NCBI GenBank assembly: GCA_036525185.1
Contig: DATDAW010000054.1
Location: 1 to 64,000, forward strand
Reading direction: 5' to 3'
Source: DATDAW01 sp036525185
GTDB lineage: Bacteria > Verrucomicrobiota > Verrucomicrobiia > Chthoniobacterales > DASVRZ01
Length of the DNA: 64,000 bases
The notes under the pieces are model-generated. The model had not been told where the DNA came from. It was given only the letters and a program-made list of their open reading frames with translations, and did not search any database. Position numbers and translations under genes: made by a program. Shown piece after piece: positions 38,100 through 47,275 of the stretch (positions are counted from its first letter, which is position 1; every line of letters begins with the position of its first letter).

Positions 38100-39916
38100 T
38101 CGCCGCGGACAAATGCCGCGAGTTCCGCCGTGGTGTCGTAGGCAAGGAAGGGAGTAATGAGGTAAACACCCGGGAAATGGTCCAATGCGGCACGGGCGAT
38201 GTCTTTCGCCAGGTGGACACCTTTGTTCCGACCTTCAACGCCTTCCATGCCTTCCATCGAGGCACGCACAGGATCGGGAATGATTATGCCCGGGACTTCG
38301 TTATGGAGAAACTCGGTTTGGCGCCCGCTCAAGAGTGGCCAGACGCCGGTGAAAATCGGGATTTTCAAGTGTGCGGTCCGCCTGGCCATTTCCTCGACGA
38401 GGCGTGTGTCGAACACAGGCTGGGTCATTACGTATTGGGCGCCGGCAGCGATTTTGCGTTCGAGGCGGTTGATCTGGGCGTCGAGGGATTTGGCGTTGGG
38501 ATTGAACGTGCAGCCAATGACAAAATTCGTCTGAATCTTGATGCTTTTGCCCGCATGATTGTAGCCTTCGTTAAGGCGGCTCACGATTTTCATGAGCTCG
38601 ATGGAGTTGACGTCAAAGACGGACGTCGCGCCGGGATGGTCGCCGACTCTTGCCGGATCGCCAGTCAGAGGGAGCACGTGGCGAATGCCGAGGGCAGACA
38701 TGCCCATGAGTTCGCTCTGGAGCCCGAGGAGGTTGCGGTCGCGGCAGCTCACGTGGAGCAACGGCATGATCCCAAAGCGGTGTTTGAGCATCGCGCCCAC
38801 GGCCAGATTCGAGACGCGGAGGATTGCGAGTGAATTGTCCGCGAGCGTGATGGCGTCGCTTCCGGCATTGCTAAGGGCTTTGGCAGCGGAAAAGTATTTC
38901 TCCAGATCGAGCGTCTTGGGCGGATCGAGCTCGGTGACGATGACGATTTTTCCTTGAGCGATCAGGTCGAGCAGGCTGGGTTCACCGGCGATTCTTACCG
39001 GTTCAACGGGACGCGGTGGCTCGGAAATCCGAATGACTGTCTTGCTTGTCACCGGTTTCAAATTCTTGATCGTGGTTGCCATGGCAGCGATCTGCGCGGG
39101 TCCGACGCCGCAGCAGCCACCGATGAGTCGAGCGCCCTGTTCAGCGAGATCGCGGGCTGCTTCCGCGAAATACGCGGGAGCCGTGTTGTACAGATAGCGT
39201 CCGTCGCGATAGAGCGGGTAACCGGCGTTTGGAAAAGCGCTCAGGATGAAATCCAGCGGCACTTTTTCCAGGGCACGCAACATGGCATACGGGCCGGTGA
39301 GGCAATTCAGGCCGACGACTTCCGCGCCGGCAGCAGTCAATTTCCGGAATGCCTCGACAATGGACATGCCCGAGGCGAGATGACCGCTTTCCGTGCAAAC
39401 CATCGACGTGACAACGGTACAGGAGGCAATCGATTGCTGGACGTTGAGGGCGATCGACAATTCGTCGAGATCGCGAAATGTCTCGAACATCACAAGATCC
39501 ACGCCGCCCTCCAGCAACGCTGCGATTTGCTCCTGGAAGACAGCCCGGCGATCGATTCCTTGCGCGGCGGCTTCGTCGGCCGTGATGCCCAGCGGACCGA
39601 CGCTGCCTGCGACATAAGCGTTTTTGCCTTTGGCGGCCTTTTTTGCAAGCCACGCGGCAGTTCGATTGATCTCAGCCACCTGGTTCTCGAAATCGAAGCG
39701 GGCCAGACGCACGGCATTAGCCCCGAAAGAATTCGTCTCGATGACACGGGCTCCAGCAGCGAGATACTTATCATGGATGCCCGAAACGAGTTCCGGCTCG
39801 GAAAGGACGAGTTCCTCGAAGCAGCGTTCGATGGAAATGCCGGCATCCATCAGCTCGGTGCCCATTGCTCCATCGCCGCAGAGAATTGAGGTTTTCAGTT
39901 CATCCAGGAGGTCCAT
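38096..39916 (-). CDS. Bifunctional homocysteine S-methyltransferase / methylenetetrahydrofolate reductase (YitJ-like)
   Basis: The 606-residue protein joins two enzymes. Residues 1-295 form a homocysteine methyltransferase barrel (CGDGAMGTELMDAG, VIETNSFGAN). The zinc ligands are the Cys of GLNCLTG and the CC pair of IGGCCGVGPAQIA. Residues about 320-606 form a MTHFR barrel (VTELDPPKTLDLEKYF, then ADNSLAILRVSN, and the FAD-site GTRH-like LPLTGDPARVGD). It would make 5-methyl-THF and remethylate homocysteine. I use the ATG at 39916 (MDLLDELKTSILCGDG); the 30 residues upstream are outside the family. It is co-translated with the TVP38-type gene. Confidence 0.93.
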   Translation of the reverse strand: MDLLDELKTSILCGDGAMGTELMDAGISIERCFEELVLSEPELVSGIHDKYLAAGARVIETNSFGANAVRLARFDFENQVAEINRTAAWLAKKAAKGKNAYVAGSVGPLGITADEAAAQGIDRRAVFQEQIAALLEGGVDLVMFETFRDLDELSIALNVQQSIASCTVVTSMVCTESGHLASGMSIVEAFRKLTAAGAEVVGLNCLTGPYAMLRALEKVPLDFILSAFPNAGYPLYRDGRYLYNTAPAYFAEAARDLAEQGARLIGGCCGVGPAQIAAMATTIKNLKPVTSKTVIRISEPPRPVEPVRIAGEPSLLDLIAQGKIVIVTELDPPKTLDLEKYFSAAKALSNAGSDAITLADNSLAILRVSNLAVGAMLKHRFGIMPLLHVSCRDRNLLGLQSELMGMSALGIRHVLPLTGDPARVGDHPGATSVFDVNSIELMKIVSRLNEGYNHAGKSIKIQTNFVIGCTFNPNAKSLDAQINRLERKIAAGAQYVMTQPVFDTRLVEEMARRTAHLKIPIFTGVWPLLSGRQTEFLHNEVPGIIIPDPVRASMEGMEGVEGRNKGVHLAKDIARAALDHFPGVYLITPFLAYDTTAELAAFVRGE

Positions 39917-40010
39917 ATCGAGAGGGAATCTTAAGTGGTAAAACGTGAGAAGCGAAAAGTGTCGCCGTTGCAAACCGACCTTTTTCGGTAGATAACCATG
40001 CTTCAACCAT

Positions 40011-40331
40011 ATGCCGACGTACGATTACCAGTGTAGCAAATGCGGAAAGACCTTCGAGGCGTTCCAATCGATGAAAGACAACGCGTTCGAGACGTGCCCC
40101 GAAAAATTGTGCCAGATGGAAACATGGGGACAGGGAACCGTCAAGCGCCTGCTTGGGACCGGTGCGGGGCTCATTTTCAAAGGATCGGGCTTCTACATAA
40201 CCGATTACCGGAGCGAAAATTACAAACAGGGCGCAAAAAGCGACAGCGGCGGAGCCTCCAAGCCCGGAGCCTCCAAGCCTTCTGAATCCGGACCTTCAAA
40301 ATCCTCGACACCCAAGCCTGCATCAGAGTAA
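40011..40331 (+). CDS. FmdB-family zinc ribbon protein
   Basis: The 106-residue protein has the standard FmdB/CxxC regulatory domain at its start (MPTYDYQCSKCGKTFEAFQ) and an incomplete second pair (TCPEKLC). A conserved GAGLIFKGSGFYITDY follows. The C-terminal 35 residues are Ser/Pro/Lys-rich with GASKP repeats. FmdB proteins may regulate transcription or bind ribosomes or DNA; the function is not settled. It is divergent from the methyltransferase-reductase gene and is followed by another zinc-ribbon gene. Confidence 0.85.
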   Translation: MPTYDYQCSKCGKTFEAFQSMKDNAFETCPEKLCQMETWGQGTVKRLLGTGAGLIFKGSGFYITDYRSENYKQGAKSDSGGASKPGASKPSESGPSKSSTPKPASE

Positions 40332-40369
40332 TCTTCCTGACGTTCAGCTTTTAAATCTCCCGAAAGCAA

Positions 40370-41101
40370 ATGTCAGTATTGAAGTGCCCCCAGTGCGAGT
40401 ATCAAAACGAAGAGCAGCGCGTCTATTGCCATCAATGTGGCACCAAGCTCCCCCAGGCCGGTTTCGCCGGGGGATACGGTCCGGCGCAGAATCAACCACT
40501 TAGAAATACACAGCCGCGCCAGATCCAGGCCGCCAGTGGCAGTTTTTTCGGTCGATTCTTTAGGGTGATTCTTTGGTCGGCCTTCGTGGCGGCGCTCATT
40601 CAGGGGGCCCGTTCGCCAGATGACATACCTGCACCGCTGCCGCCCGGCGGTGGCGAAGCGCCAAATTTTACCAGGGATTTTCAGGCCGCGGCAGCTGCTC
40701 CTCGCCGGCTTGTCTATCAGGAGCAGGCTGTTAATGCCTTTCTCCAGAGCAAGCTGAAAGCCAGAGCAGGAGTGCTACCGGCCCATATTGCGCATTTCGA
40801 GCGAGCTTTTGTAAATCTAGGCGATGGAAAACTGCGGCTTACCAAAGAGTATCAGCTCCTTGGTTATCCGATCTATGTTGCGGGCGTTTTCAAACCGTCC
40901 ATCAGTGGCGGCGCCCTTCACGTTAATACTGATAGTGGCGCGGTCGGTCGGTTGCCGATTGCTGGACTCATTTTCGACCGCATTGATACGCTCGTCTTCA
41001 GCGAATTCGTTGAAGGCCTTCGGGCGGAACGCGCCGCGCTGGCAACGCTTAAGAGCGTTACGATTCGTCCTGGTGAAGTGGAAGTTGCTTCGGGACCCTG
41101 A
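40370..41101 (+). CDS. Zinc-ribbon protein with one membrane span, function unknown
   Basis: The 243-residue protein starts with a C4 zinc ribbon (KCPQCEYQNEEQRVYCHQCG, Cys near residues 6, 9, 20, 23). A Gln-rich linker, one membrane span (about 61-79, FFRVILWSAFVAALI) and a C-terminal domain of about 130 residues follow (VYQEQAVNAFLQSKL; TKEYQLLGYPIYVAG). I do not recognise the C-terminal domain; the pattern resembles lipid-binding beta-rich domains, but that is speculative. The next gene starts seven bases after its stop, so they form an operon. Confidence 0.7.
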   Translation: MSVLKCPQCEYQNEEQRVYCHQCGTKLPQAGFAGGYGPAQNQPLRNTQPRQIQAASGSFFGRFFRVILWSAFVAALIQGARSPDDIPAPLPPGGGEAPNFTRDFQAAAAAPRRLVYQEQAVNAFLQSKLKARAGVLPAHIAHFERAFVNLGDGKLRLTKEYQLLGYPIYVAGVFKPSISGGALHVNTDSGAVGRLPIAGLIFDRIDTLVFSEFVEGLRAERAALATLKSVTIRPGEVEVASGP

Positions 41102-41108
41102 CCCGCGG

Positions 41109-42428
41109 ATGAAAACGCGTTCGCTCTTTTACGCGTTGTTTTTGCTGACTCTGTGTGGCGCCCTGCATCCTCTTGCCGCAGCGGCGGCGCAAAATGGCGG
41201 TCGCAGCGTCAGCGGTTCCGGCAAGTTTTTTGTTTTCAGCGAAGACAAGACTTTGCGCCAGGAGATTGCAGGGGCTTCGGACGAAATTCGCGGAATCGTC
41301 ATCGACGAACTTGGCGCGCAATCCGGCTCCTCTACGCCGGTGGTTATCTTTGTCGATCACAAGCGCACCACTCAGCCCGGCGCGCTGGAGGCGGATTTGA
41401 ACTGGATCGTTACCGACGCTGGTCCTCGGGTGCAGCTAAATCTGCGCGTCTCGGATGGCGAAACTTCAGCTGATTTTCAGGAGCAGATCGTTCAAGCGGT
41501 GCTACTCGCGGAGAAATTTCGTGACAAGCCGCCCGAGCCTGGCGAGCCATACGCCAGCCCTCCGCCGTGGCTCATCGAGGGCATCTCGGAAAAAGTACGT
41601 CTGCGGCGAGGCGAGCCCGACGCTTCCATTTACAAAGGGCTCATGGATGTACACGAAGTTCCCGATTTACAGGATTTCCTCGCGACGACGTCTTCGAAAA
41701 TGAGTGCAGCGGAGCTGGGGATTTTTCGCGCCTACAGCTGCGCCTTCGTCAATCTGCTCCAGAATCTTTCTGGCGGAAAACGGGCGCTGCTCGCTTTCCT
41801 CAAAAAATCTCCGGCAAATCGCGCGGACCAGATCAAGCTGCTGTTCGCGACGTTCCCGCAGATCAACGCATCGCCCTCAAGCCTGGAAAAATGGTGGGCG
41901 CTCAGTCTCGCGAAACTGTCGGCGGCGGATCGTTACGCAGCGCTTTCAGCGCCGGAAACGGACCGGCTGCTAACCAAGGCTCTCGCCGTGATCATCGCGG
42001 ACCCGGCGACCGCCGAGCGCCGCGAGTATGCGCTCGAGCAGTTTCCGGAATTCATGAAATCCAAATCCCGGAAAACGGCGATGACTAACATTGATTGGGA
42101 ACTCATCCGTCTCTCCGTTCGCGCCAACCCGCTTTTTCGTCCCATACTCAATGAGTACCGGGAAATCGTTCGCCGCTTTGAGCGCGGCAAAACCCGCCAC
42201 GCTGAGGAAAAACTTGCTGACCTCGCCGAACTTCGCGCGAAAATCCTGCGCCGCGTCGATGAAGTCGCTGATTATTTGAACTGGATGGAAGTCACGCAAC
42301 TCCCTGGCCAAAGCCGCGAATTCGAGGGCTACATCCGTTTATCCAGTCAGTTCGAAAACCCTGCCACGAAGCATCACACGGATCCCATCGGCAAGTACCT
42401 CGACGCTGTCGAATATGAGTTGCAGTAA
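41109..42428 (+). CDS. Secreted protein with possible degenerate peptidase-MA fold
   Basis: The 439-residue protein has a clear signal peptide (MKTRSLFYALFLLTLCGAL, cleavage near AAAAQN). It then has a region with PVVIFVDHKR and, near residue 155, PPPWLIEGISEKVRLRR. This last motif is like the WLxEG helix of peptidase-MA type zinc proteases. The HExxH that should precede it is missing: the spot reads EQIVQAVLLAEKF. So an ancestral metallopeptidase fold without the zinc site is possible, but the homology is uncertain. A helical C-terminal part follows. The gene starts seven bases after the zinc-ribbon gene. Confidence 0.6.
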   Translation: MKTRSLFYALFLLTLCGALHPLAAAAAQNGGRSVSGSGKFFVFSEDKTLRQEIAGASDEIRGIVIDELGAQSGSSTPVVIFVDHKRTTQPGALEADLNWIVTDAGPRVQLNLRVSDGETSADFQEQIVQAVLLAEKFRDKPPEPGEPYASPPPWLIEGISEKVRLRRGEPDASIYKGLMDVHEVPDLQDFLATTSSKMSAAELGIFRAYSCAFVNLLQNLSGGKRALLAFLKKSPANRADQIKLLFATFPQINASPSSLEKWWALSLAKLSAADRYAALSAPETDRLLTKALAVIIADPATAERREYALEQFPEFMKSKSRKTAMTNIDWELIRLSVRANPLFRPILNEYREIVRRFERGKTRHAEEKLADLAELRAKILRRVDEVADYLNWMEVTQLPGQSREFEGYIRLSSQFENPATKHHTDPIGKYLDAVEYELQ

Positions 42429-42596
42429 TCGGTGCAATGGACCCGGCCAGCATCGACAACATTAACAATACGGACAGACAAAATGACACTGGCTGATTTT
42501 GTTAGATTGAGCGACCTGCCTCAGCGCGTATATCGTGACCGAGTATTAAATACCAAAAAGGACAGCCGCTAGGACGTCTTGCCGAGGGTGCACGCC

Positions 42597-43643
42597 ATGA
42601 AGCAACTTTGGATTTTTTTATCGATTGCCCTGATGCAGGCATATGTTCATGGGAAGCTGGGCGAGTTTGAGACGATTCCCATACCGACGGACGCCGGGGT
42701 TTGTAACATGGCTAACCATGAAAATGCGATTATATTTACTACGGCCGATAGACGCCTGTTTCGGTTGGATGACAGGAAGCTTTCCGAAATGACAGGCGTC
42801 AACCGCCTGATTCCACTTCGCGGACAGCTGGCCGTTGGCCATGATGGAACCAGCTATTTAATCGAGGCCAAGTCATATAAGGTATTGGCTTTAGACCGCG
42901 CTGGATTCCTGATCTGGCGCTCACGTGAAGCGACTCCTCCGGCAGATGAGACAACAATTGAGGTTTCGCCCGACGGGACGATCGTTTTTATGACCAATAG
43001 CAATCAAGTTGTGGCGAAATCTCCCGAAGGAGCCGATTTATGGGAGACGCCAATTTTAGAAGATCCCGGTTCGTCTCGTGTGGAACTCGCGGCAGATGGC
43101 CGAATTGCGCTGGGAGAGTGGAACGGCACAATGACGTGCCTCGGACCGAATGGCCGCAGGCTATGGAGTGTCCACGGTCTGGATTCGGTCGAGGGACGGT
43201 ATAGATTCTCACAAGATGGGTGCTTGATCGTTGGAACGGAGTCTGGGCAGCTGATTTCAATCGATCAACATGGCAAAATACGATGGAGCAGGGTCTTATC
43301 GGCTCCGATTTCGCAGCCGCCAACGCTAGTCGGAAAGGATTGCTTCATTGTAATGAAAACAGACCTGGAAGTTGAATGCTATAACCAAAATGGCGAGTCG
43401 CTATGGAAATTCAGAAACAAGTATCCAAGGCCTCCGCGTGCCGTCTCCTTTGGGCGGAGTCTTTATATTTTATGCGGAGACAGAGATGAGGACGTTCTTT
43501 ACGAATTGGACGTGGACGGCAAACTTCGTAAAACCATTTCACTCGAAATTATGCCATTAAGGAGTCTTCGAATTATCAATGGCTATCGCTATATGGGAGC
43601 ATCGCGGCGAGGACTGCTTCGGGTTCCCGTATCGCAGGACTAA
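42597..43643 (+). CDS. Secreted PQQ-like beta-propeller protein
   Basis: The 348-residue protein begins with a signal peptide (MKQLWIFLSIALMQAYVHG) and then shows about seven repeats with a G/D-G-x-x-x-W pattern, for example RAGFLIWRS, EGADLWETP, NGRRLWSVHG, HGKIRWSR and NGESLWKF. This is the layout of PQQ-like or WD-type beta-propellers without a cofactor, likely a periplasmic binding or scaffold protein. I use the ATG at 42597, which has GAGGG eight bases upstream; an in-frame TTG at 42579 is less likely. The codon and base use appear more AT-rich than in neighbouring genes, which may hint at recent gain. An inverted repeat follows the stop. Confidence 0.75.
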   Translation: MKQLWIFLSIALMQAYVHGKLGEFETIPIPTDAGVCNMANHENAIIFTTADRRLFRLDDRKLSEMTGVNRLIPLRGQLAVGHDGTSYLIEAKSYKVLALDRAGFLIWRSREATPPADETTIEVSPDGTIVFMTNSNQVVAKSPEGADLWETPILEDPGSSRVELAADGRIALGEWNGTMTCLGPNGRRLWSVHGLDSVEGRYRFSQDGCLIVGTESGQLISIDQHGKIRWSRVLSAPISQPPTLVGKDCFIVMKTDLEVECYNQNGESLWKFRNKYPRPPRAVSFGRSLYILCGDRDEDVLYELDVDGKLRKTISLEIMPLRSLRIINGYRYMGASRRGLLRVPVSQD

Positions 43644-43649
43644 AAACGG

Positions 43650-43736
43650 TGTCACACGGAGCCACGGAGGCCGCGGAGAGTTTACGGAATGGCTTTATGG
43701 AGACGCCCTCCGCGGCCTCCGTGGCTCCGTGTGACA
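43650..43736. repeat. Perfect 29-base inverted repeat of the CACGGAGCCACGGAGG type
   Basis: Positions 43650-43678 and 43708-43736 are perfect reverse complements, separated by a 29-base loop. The stem begins six bases after the stop of the beta-propeller gene. The arm contains tandem CACGGAG units, a known style of dispersed extragenic element in several bacterial groups. It probably stops or protects the upstream transcript, and could be a non-autonomous mobile repeat. Confidence 0.75.
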
Positions 43737-43856
43737 GATTTCAGAAAGCAGAATAGGTCTCCGAGTCTACGATTGGCAGAGGTTGAAAGGGGGATTGCTT
43801 CGCCGCAACGACTGTTCCTCGCCATCACGGCGGTCCCGTGCATAAGTTTCGACCTT

Positions 43857-45674
43857 ATGCGTCTGGCTTTATTGGCCCCTCTTGTCCTCCTGGTGACCTT
43901 TACGATTGCAGAATCCGCCAAAGTCTCGCCGGCTCCCGACCAATCCATGGCGAAGTCCGCCACTGCTGTCGCGGCGCTGCACGCGCTTTTTGACGAAGCC
44001 TGGGAATACCGCATGAAGCAGTTCCCAGTCGAGGCATCTTATCTCGGCGACCGCCGGTATGCCGATCAGTGGGACAAACTGTCACCGGTTGACTACGTCG
44101 CCCGTCAGGAAACGTATCAAGGCTTCCTCAAAGAGCTTGTCAGGATCGACCGGGACGATCTGCCGCAACACGAACAGCTCAACGCGGATCTTTTCGACAA
44201 GCAGCTTGCCACTGACATCGAGGAAATCAGTTTTGGCAGCCAGTTTCTGGCGATCGACCAGCGCAGTGGATTGCAAACCGACGATGAACTGGCCAGCGCC
44301 ATCGCGTTCGAAACGGTCGCTGACTACGAAGCCTGGATCGGTCGTCTCAACGGTTTTTCAAGGCATGCCGCTGACGTCACGGAATTGCTTCGGGAAGGCA
44401 TCAAACGCAAAGTGCTTTATCCGAAAGTCCTCATGCAGCGCATCCCGCCGCAAATCGACAAACAACTCGTTGCGCGACCCGAGGACAGTCCTTTCTTTAG
44501 GCCGTTCTGTAAGTTCCCTGCATCGATTTCCCAGGCAGACCGGGATCGTCTTGCCAAAGCGGGCGCTGCCGCCATCACCGCGTCCGTCATTCCCGCGTTC
44601 ACCGAATTCAAGAATTTCCTTGCGACTGAGTATCTCCCAGCCTGTCCCGGTGACGTGGGACTTGGCCATCTTCCGAATGGACAGGAGTTTTATGGATTTT
44701 TGGCGCGCAAATTTACGACTACGGATCTGACGCCGCAGCAGATTCATCAGATTGGTCTCAGCGAAGTCGCCCGTATCCGCACCGAGATGGAGAAGGTTAA
44801 AACCGCAGCGGGCTTCAAAGGTACGTTAGACGAGTTTTTCGTTCATCTTCGGACAGACCCGAAATATTTCTGCAAAACGCCTGAAGAATTACTGACTCGT
44901 TACCGTGCCATCGCCAAACGGATCGACCCGCTTACCGTCAAAGTCTTCAAGCTGCCACAGCGTGCTCCTTATGGAGTCAACCCCATTCCGGATCTTGTTG
45001 CCCCCGATACGACTACTGCGTACTATCTACAGCCTGCCGCCGACGGATCCCGCGCCGGCACTTATTTCGTTAATCTCTACAAACCTGAAACGCGTCCCAC
45101 GTGGGAAATGATCCCGCTGACGTTGCACGAGGCCGTGCCGGGCCATCATTCGCAAATCGCGCTGGCCATGGAGCAGGACAGTCAGCCTAATTTTCGTAAA
45201 TACGGCGGCTATACGGCGTTCGTTGAAGGCTGGGGCCTCTACGCCGAATCGCTGGGGGATGAACTCGGGCTTTACACTGATCCGGTCGATAAATTTGGCC
45301 AATTGACCTATGAGATGTGGCGTGCCGTCCGTCTGGTCGTCGATACAGGTCTGAACTCGCTTGGCTGGGATCGCCAGAAAGCGATCGACTATTTCAAAGC
45401 CAACGCTCCGCGCAGCGAACTGGATATCACGAATGAAATCGACCGTTACCTGGCCATGCCAGGGCAGGCACTCGCGTACAAGATGGGGGAGTTAAAAATT
45501 AAACAGCTCCGGCACGAATGTGCGCTAGCATTGGGGGACAAATTCGACGTCCGCGACTATCACGATTTCCTGATGAAGACCGGCGCTGTGCCCCTGGATA
45601 TTCTCGAGCGCAACGTCCGGGCATGGACTGCCGCCAGGGCCAAAGCCGAACACATTTCCACCATCCCGGAATGA
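43857..45674 (+). CDS. DUF885 family protein, putative zinc metallopeptidase, secreted
   Basis: The 605-residue protein has an N-terminal hydrophobic segment (MRLALLAPLVLLVTFTIA, likely signal peptide). It then has the DUF885 body: FPVEASYLGDRRYADQW early, and HEAVPGHH at 424-431, with His424, Glu425 and His430 or 431 placed to bind zinc. YTAFVEGWGLYAESLGDELG supplies the downstream Glu. DUF885 proteins belong to the gluzincin peptidases, and many are lipoproteins or periplasmic dipeptidase-like enzymes. I use the ATG at 43857; the longer frame begins inside the inverted repeat. Substrate unknown. Confidence 0.85.
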   Translation: MRLALLAPLVLLVTFTIAESAKVSPAPDQSMAKSATAVAALHALFDEAWEYRMKQFPVEASYLGDRRYADQWDKLSPVDYVARQETYQGFLKELVRIDRDDLPQHEQLNADLFDKQLATDIEEISFGSQFLAIDQRSGLQTDDELASAIAFETVADYEAWIGRLNGFSRHAADVTELLREGIKRKVLYPKVLMQRIPPQIDKQLVARPEDSPFFRPFCKFPASISQADRDRLAKAGAAAITASVIPAFTEFKNFLATEYLPACPGDVGLGHLPNGQEFYGFLARKFTTTDLTPQQIHQIGLSEVARIRTEMEKVKTAAGFKGTLDEFFVHLRTDPKYFCKTPEELLTRYRAIAKRIDPLTVKVFKLPQRAPYGVNPIPDLVAPDTTTAYYLQPAADGSRAGTYFVNLYKPETRPTWEMIPLTLHEAVPGHHSQIALAMEQDSQPNFRKYGGYTAFVEGWGLYAESLGDELGLYTDPVDKFGQLTYEMWRAVRLVVDTGLNSLGWDRQKAIDYFKANAPRSELDITNEIDRYLAMPGQALAYKMGELKIKQLRHECALALGDKFDVRDYHDFLMKTGAVPLDILERNVRAWTAARAKAEHISTIPE

Positions 45675-45720
45675 CGGATTGTGCCGCCCCTGGAAAGCAA
45701 CATTCGACCGCTTTAATAAA

Positions 45721-46416
45721 ATGAAGGATTTAGCTTCGAAGATCTGGATTAGGATTACGGGAGTGTTGAGTTTTACCGGCATATGTTTGGGAACTCCTGC
45801 GGATGGCGCATTGCGGAAGCCAGCGAATCCGGTGTTGTTAGTGCATGGCATCCATGATTCTGCTGCGTCGATGCGCGTGATGGGGCAATGGTTGAAACGT
45901 AGGGGATGGGAGGTTTACGACCTGAGCCTGACGCCGAATGACGGGAAGGCGCCCCTGGAGGAACTGGCAGGGCAGGTGGACGCATTTGTTAGCACGACTT
46001 TTTTGCGTGGAAGGAAGTTTGATATCGTCGCGTTTAGCATGGGCGGCATCGTTTGCCGGTATTATTTGCAGCGGATGAGCGGGGTACGCCGGGTGGATCG
46101 ATTTGTCCAGATTTCATCGCCGAATCATGGCACATGGATGGCGTCCCTGATTTCACACCCCGGCTGCGTTCAGATGCGACGCCGCAGTCAGTTTTTAGAG
46201 AATTTGAATGCGGATTTGTTGGAGCTAACACAGGTCCAGTTTACCACGATCTGGACGCCGTTTGACCTGATGATTCTGCCCGCGCGCAGCTCGGTGATGC
46301 CTATCGGGCGAAATGTCAGGGTTTGGGTCCTCGCGCATCCGTTGATGGTGCTGCAGCCGGCCGTTTTCCGGCTGATCGCGGACGCACTGGGTCAGAAGCT
46401 CCAGAGTGACCCATGA
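45721..46416 (+). CDS. Alpha/beta hydrolase, secreted lipase-like (PGAP1/EstA type)
   Basis: The 231-residue protein starts with a signal peptide-like stretch, then LLVHGIHDSAASM (oxyanion HG at 42-43), and the nucleophile elbow AFSMGG (Ser106). SSPNHGT and the later Asp/His region recall triacylglycerol lipases and PGAP1-like hydrolases. It may hydrolyse lipids or esters in the periplasm. The ATG at 45721 is chosen; the open frame reaches 42 bases further upstream. Its stop is 14 bases from the converging repressor gene's stop. The catalytic Asp and His cannot be assigned with confidence. Confidence 0.75.
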   Translation: MKDLASKIWIRITGVLSFTGICLGTPADGALRKPANPVLLVHGIHDSAASMRVMGQWLKRRGWEVYDLSLTPNDGKAPLEELAGQVDAFVSTTFLRGRKFDIVAFSMGGIVCRYYLQRMSGVRRVDRFVQISSPNHGTWMASLISHPGCVQMRRRSQFLENLNADLLELTQVQFTTIWTPFDLMILPARSSVMPIGRNVRVWVLAHPLMVLQPAVFRLIADALGQKLQSDP

Positions 46417-46430
46417 CAGACGACGGACGC

Positions 46431-47225
46431 TTACGCGATAATGATTTCCACTCCCAGCTTTTCCAGGGCAGTGCGTGCTGCAACGGGAAACCCGGAATCG
46501 GTGATGAGCGTGTCAATTTCTTCCAGCGGCGCCACTTTGCTAAAACTGGATTGATCCCATTTGCTGGAATCGGTGAGTAGAATCACCCTTTGGGCGGCGC
46601 GAATCATGGCGCGTTTGACTTGGGCGATTTCCATGGTGGAATCGGTTAGACCGTGGGGGAGGTCCAGGGCCTGCGTACCGAGAAAAAGCTTTTGGACGGC
46701 GATTTCGTCCAGGTTGTGAACGGTTAGCGGACCCAGATTGCTCGACGATTCGCGGTGAAATGTGCCGCCGAGGAGGATGAGTTCCTGTCGCGCGCTGTTC
46801 GCAGCGCCGATTTTGAGGGCGACGTTGATTGCGTTGGTGACGATGGTCAGAGGCGAAATTCCGGCGAGCCAAGGAGTCATTTCGACGGCTGTCGTCCCGG
46901 CATCAATAATGATGTTGTCACCCTCATCGACGAGGGCGGCGGCGGCACGCCCGATGTTCTGTTTCTGTTCCAAATATTGAGTCGCGCGTTCGTCGAGACC
47001 AACGAGCGATTTAACGATACGGCCGGACTTGATCGCTGTGGCGCCCCCGTGATCGCGGAGCAGGTGACCGTCTCGTTCGAGGATTTCGAGATCGTTTCGA
47101 ATGGTAACCTCAGAGACAGAGAAATCTCGTGCGAGGTCAATGACCCGGGCCATGCCCTGGTTGAGCACTTTCTCGGCGATCGCAACGCGCCGTTGATTGG
47201 TAAGGCGAGGTTTGAGAGAGGCCAT
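46431..47225 (-). CDS. DeoR-family transcriptional regulator, probable fructose-operon repressor
   Basis: The 264-residue protein has the DeoR N-terminal helix-turn-helix (ARDFSVSEVTIRNDLEILERDG, residues about 25-48, then HGGA). The C-terminal sugar-phosphate sensing domain has NIGRAAAALVDEGDNIIIDAGTT and SKWDQSSFSKVAPL. Proteins of this type repress sugar operons and release DNA on binding a phosphosugar, here likely fructose-1-phosphate. It is divergent from fruA, with the operator-like array 47276-47344 in the 166-base gap. I use the ATG at 47225. The name fruR would be reasonable but is inferred from context. Confidence 0.85.
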   Translation of the reverse strand: MASLKPRLTNQRRVAIAEKVLNQGMARVIDLARDFSVSEVTIRNDLEILERDGHLLRDHGGATAIKSGRIVKSLVGLDERATQYLEQKQNIGRAAAALVDEGDNIIIDAGTTAVEMTPWLAGISPLTIVTNAINVALKIGAANSARQELILLGGTFHRESSSNLGPLTVHNLDEIAVQKLFLGTQALDLPHGLTDSTMEIAQVKRAMIRAAQRVILLTDSSKWDQSSFSKVAPLEEIDTLITDSGFPVAARTALEKLGVEIIIA

Positions 47226-47275
47226 GGGAAATGCGAGTATGCCAGCGGTTGTCAAATGTAGTTAAACAGGCTCTA

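Noticed and set aside
38954..39889. Plus-strand open frame of 311 codons
   Set aside because: Antisense to the homocysteine methyltransferase domain; no domain similarity.
39917..40010. Search for a SAM or cobalamin riboswitch before the methyltransferase-reductase gene
   Set aside because: The gap to the divergent FmdB gene is under 100 bases and has no conserved core.
42483..42572. 29-codon frame in the gap before the beta-propeller gene
   Set aside because: No good ribosome binding site, no similarity that I recognise; chance is likely at this length.
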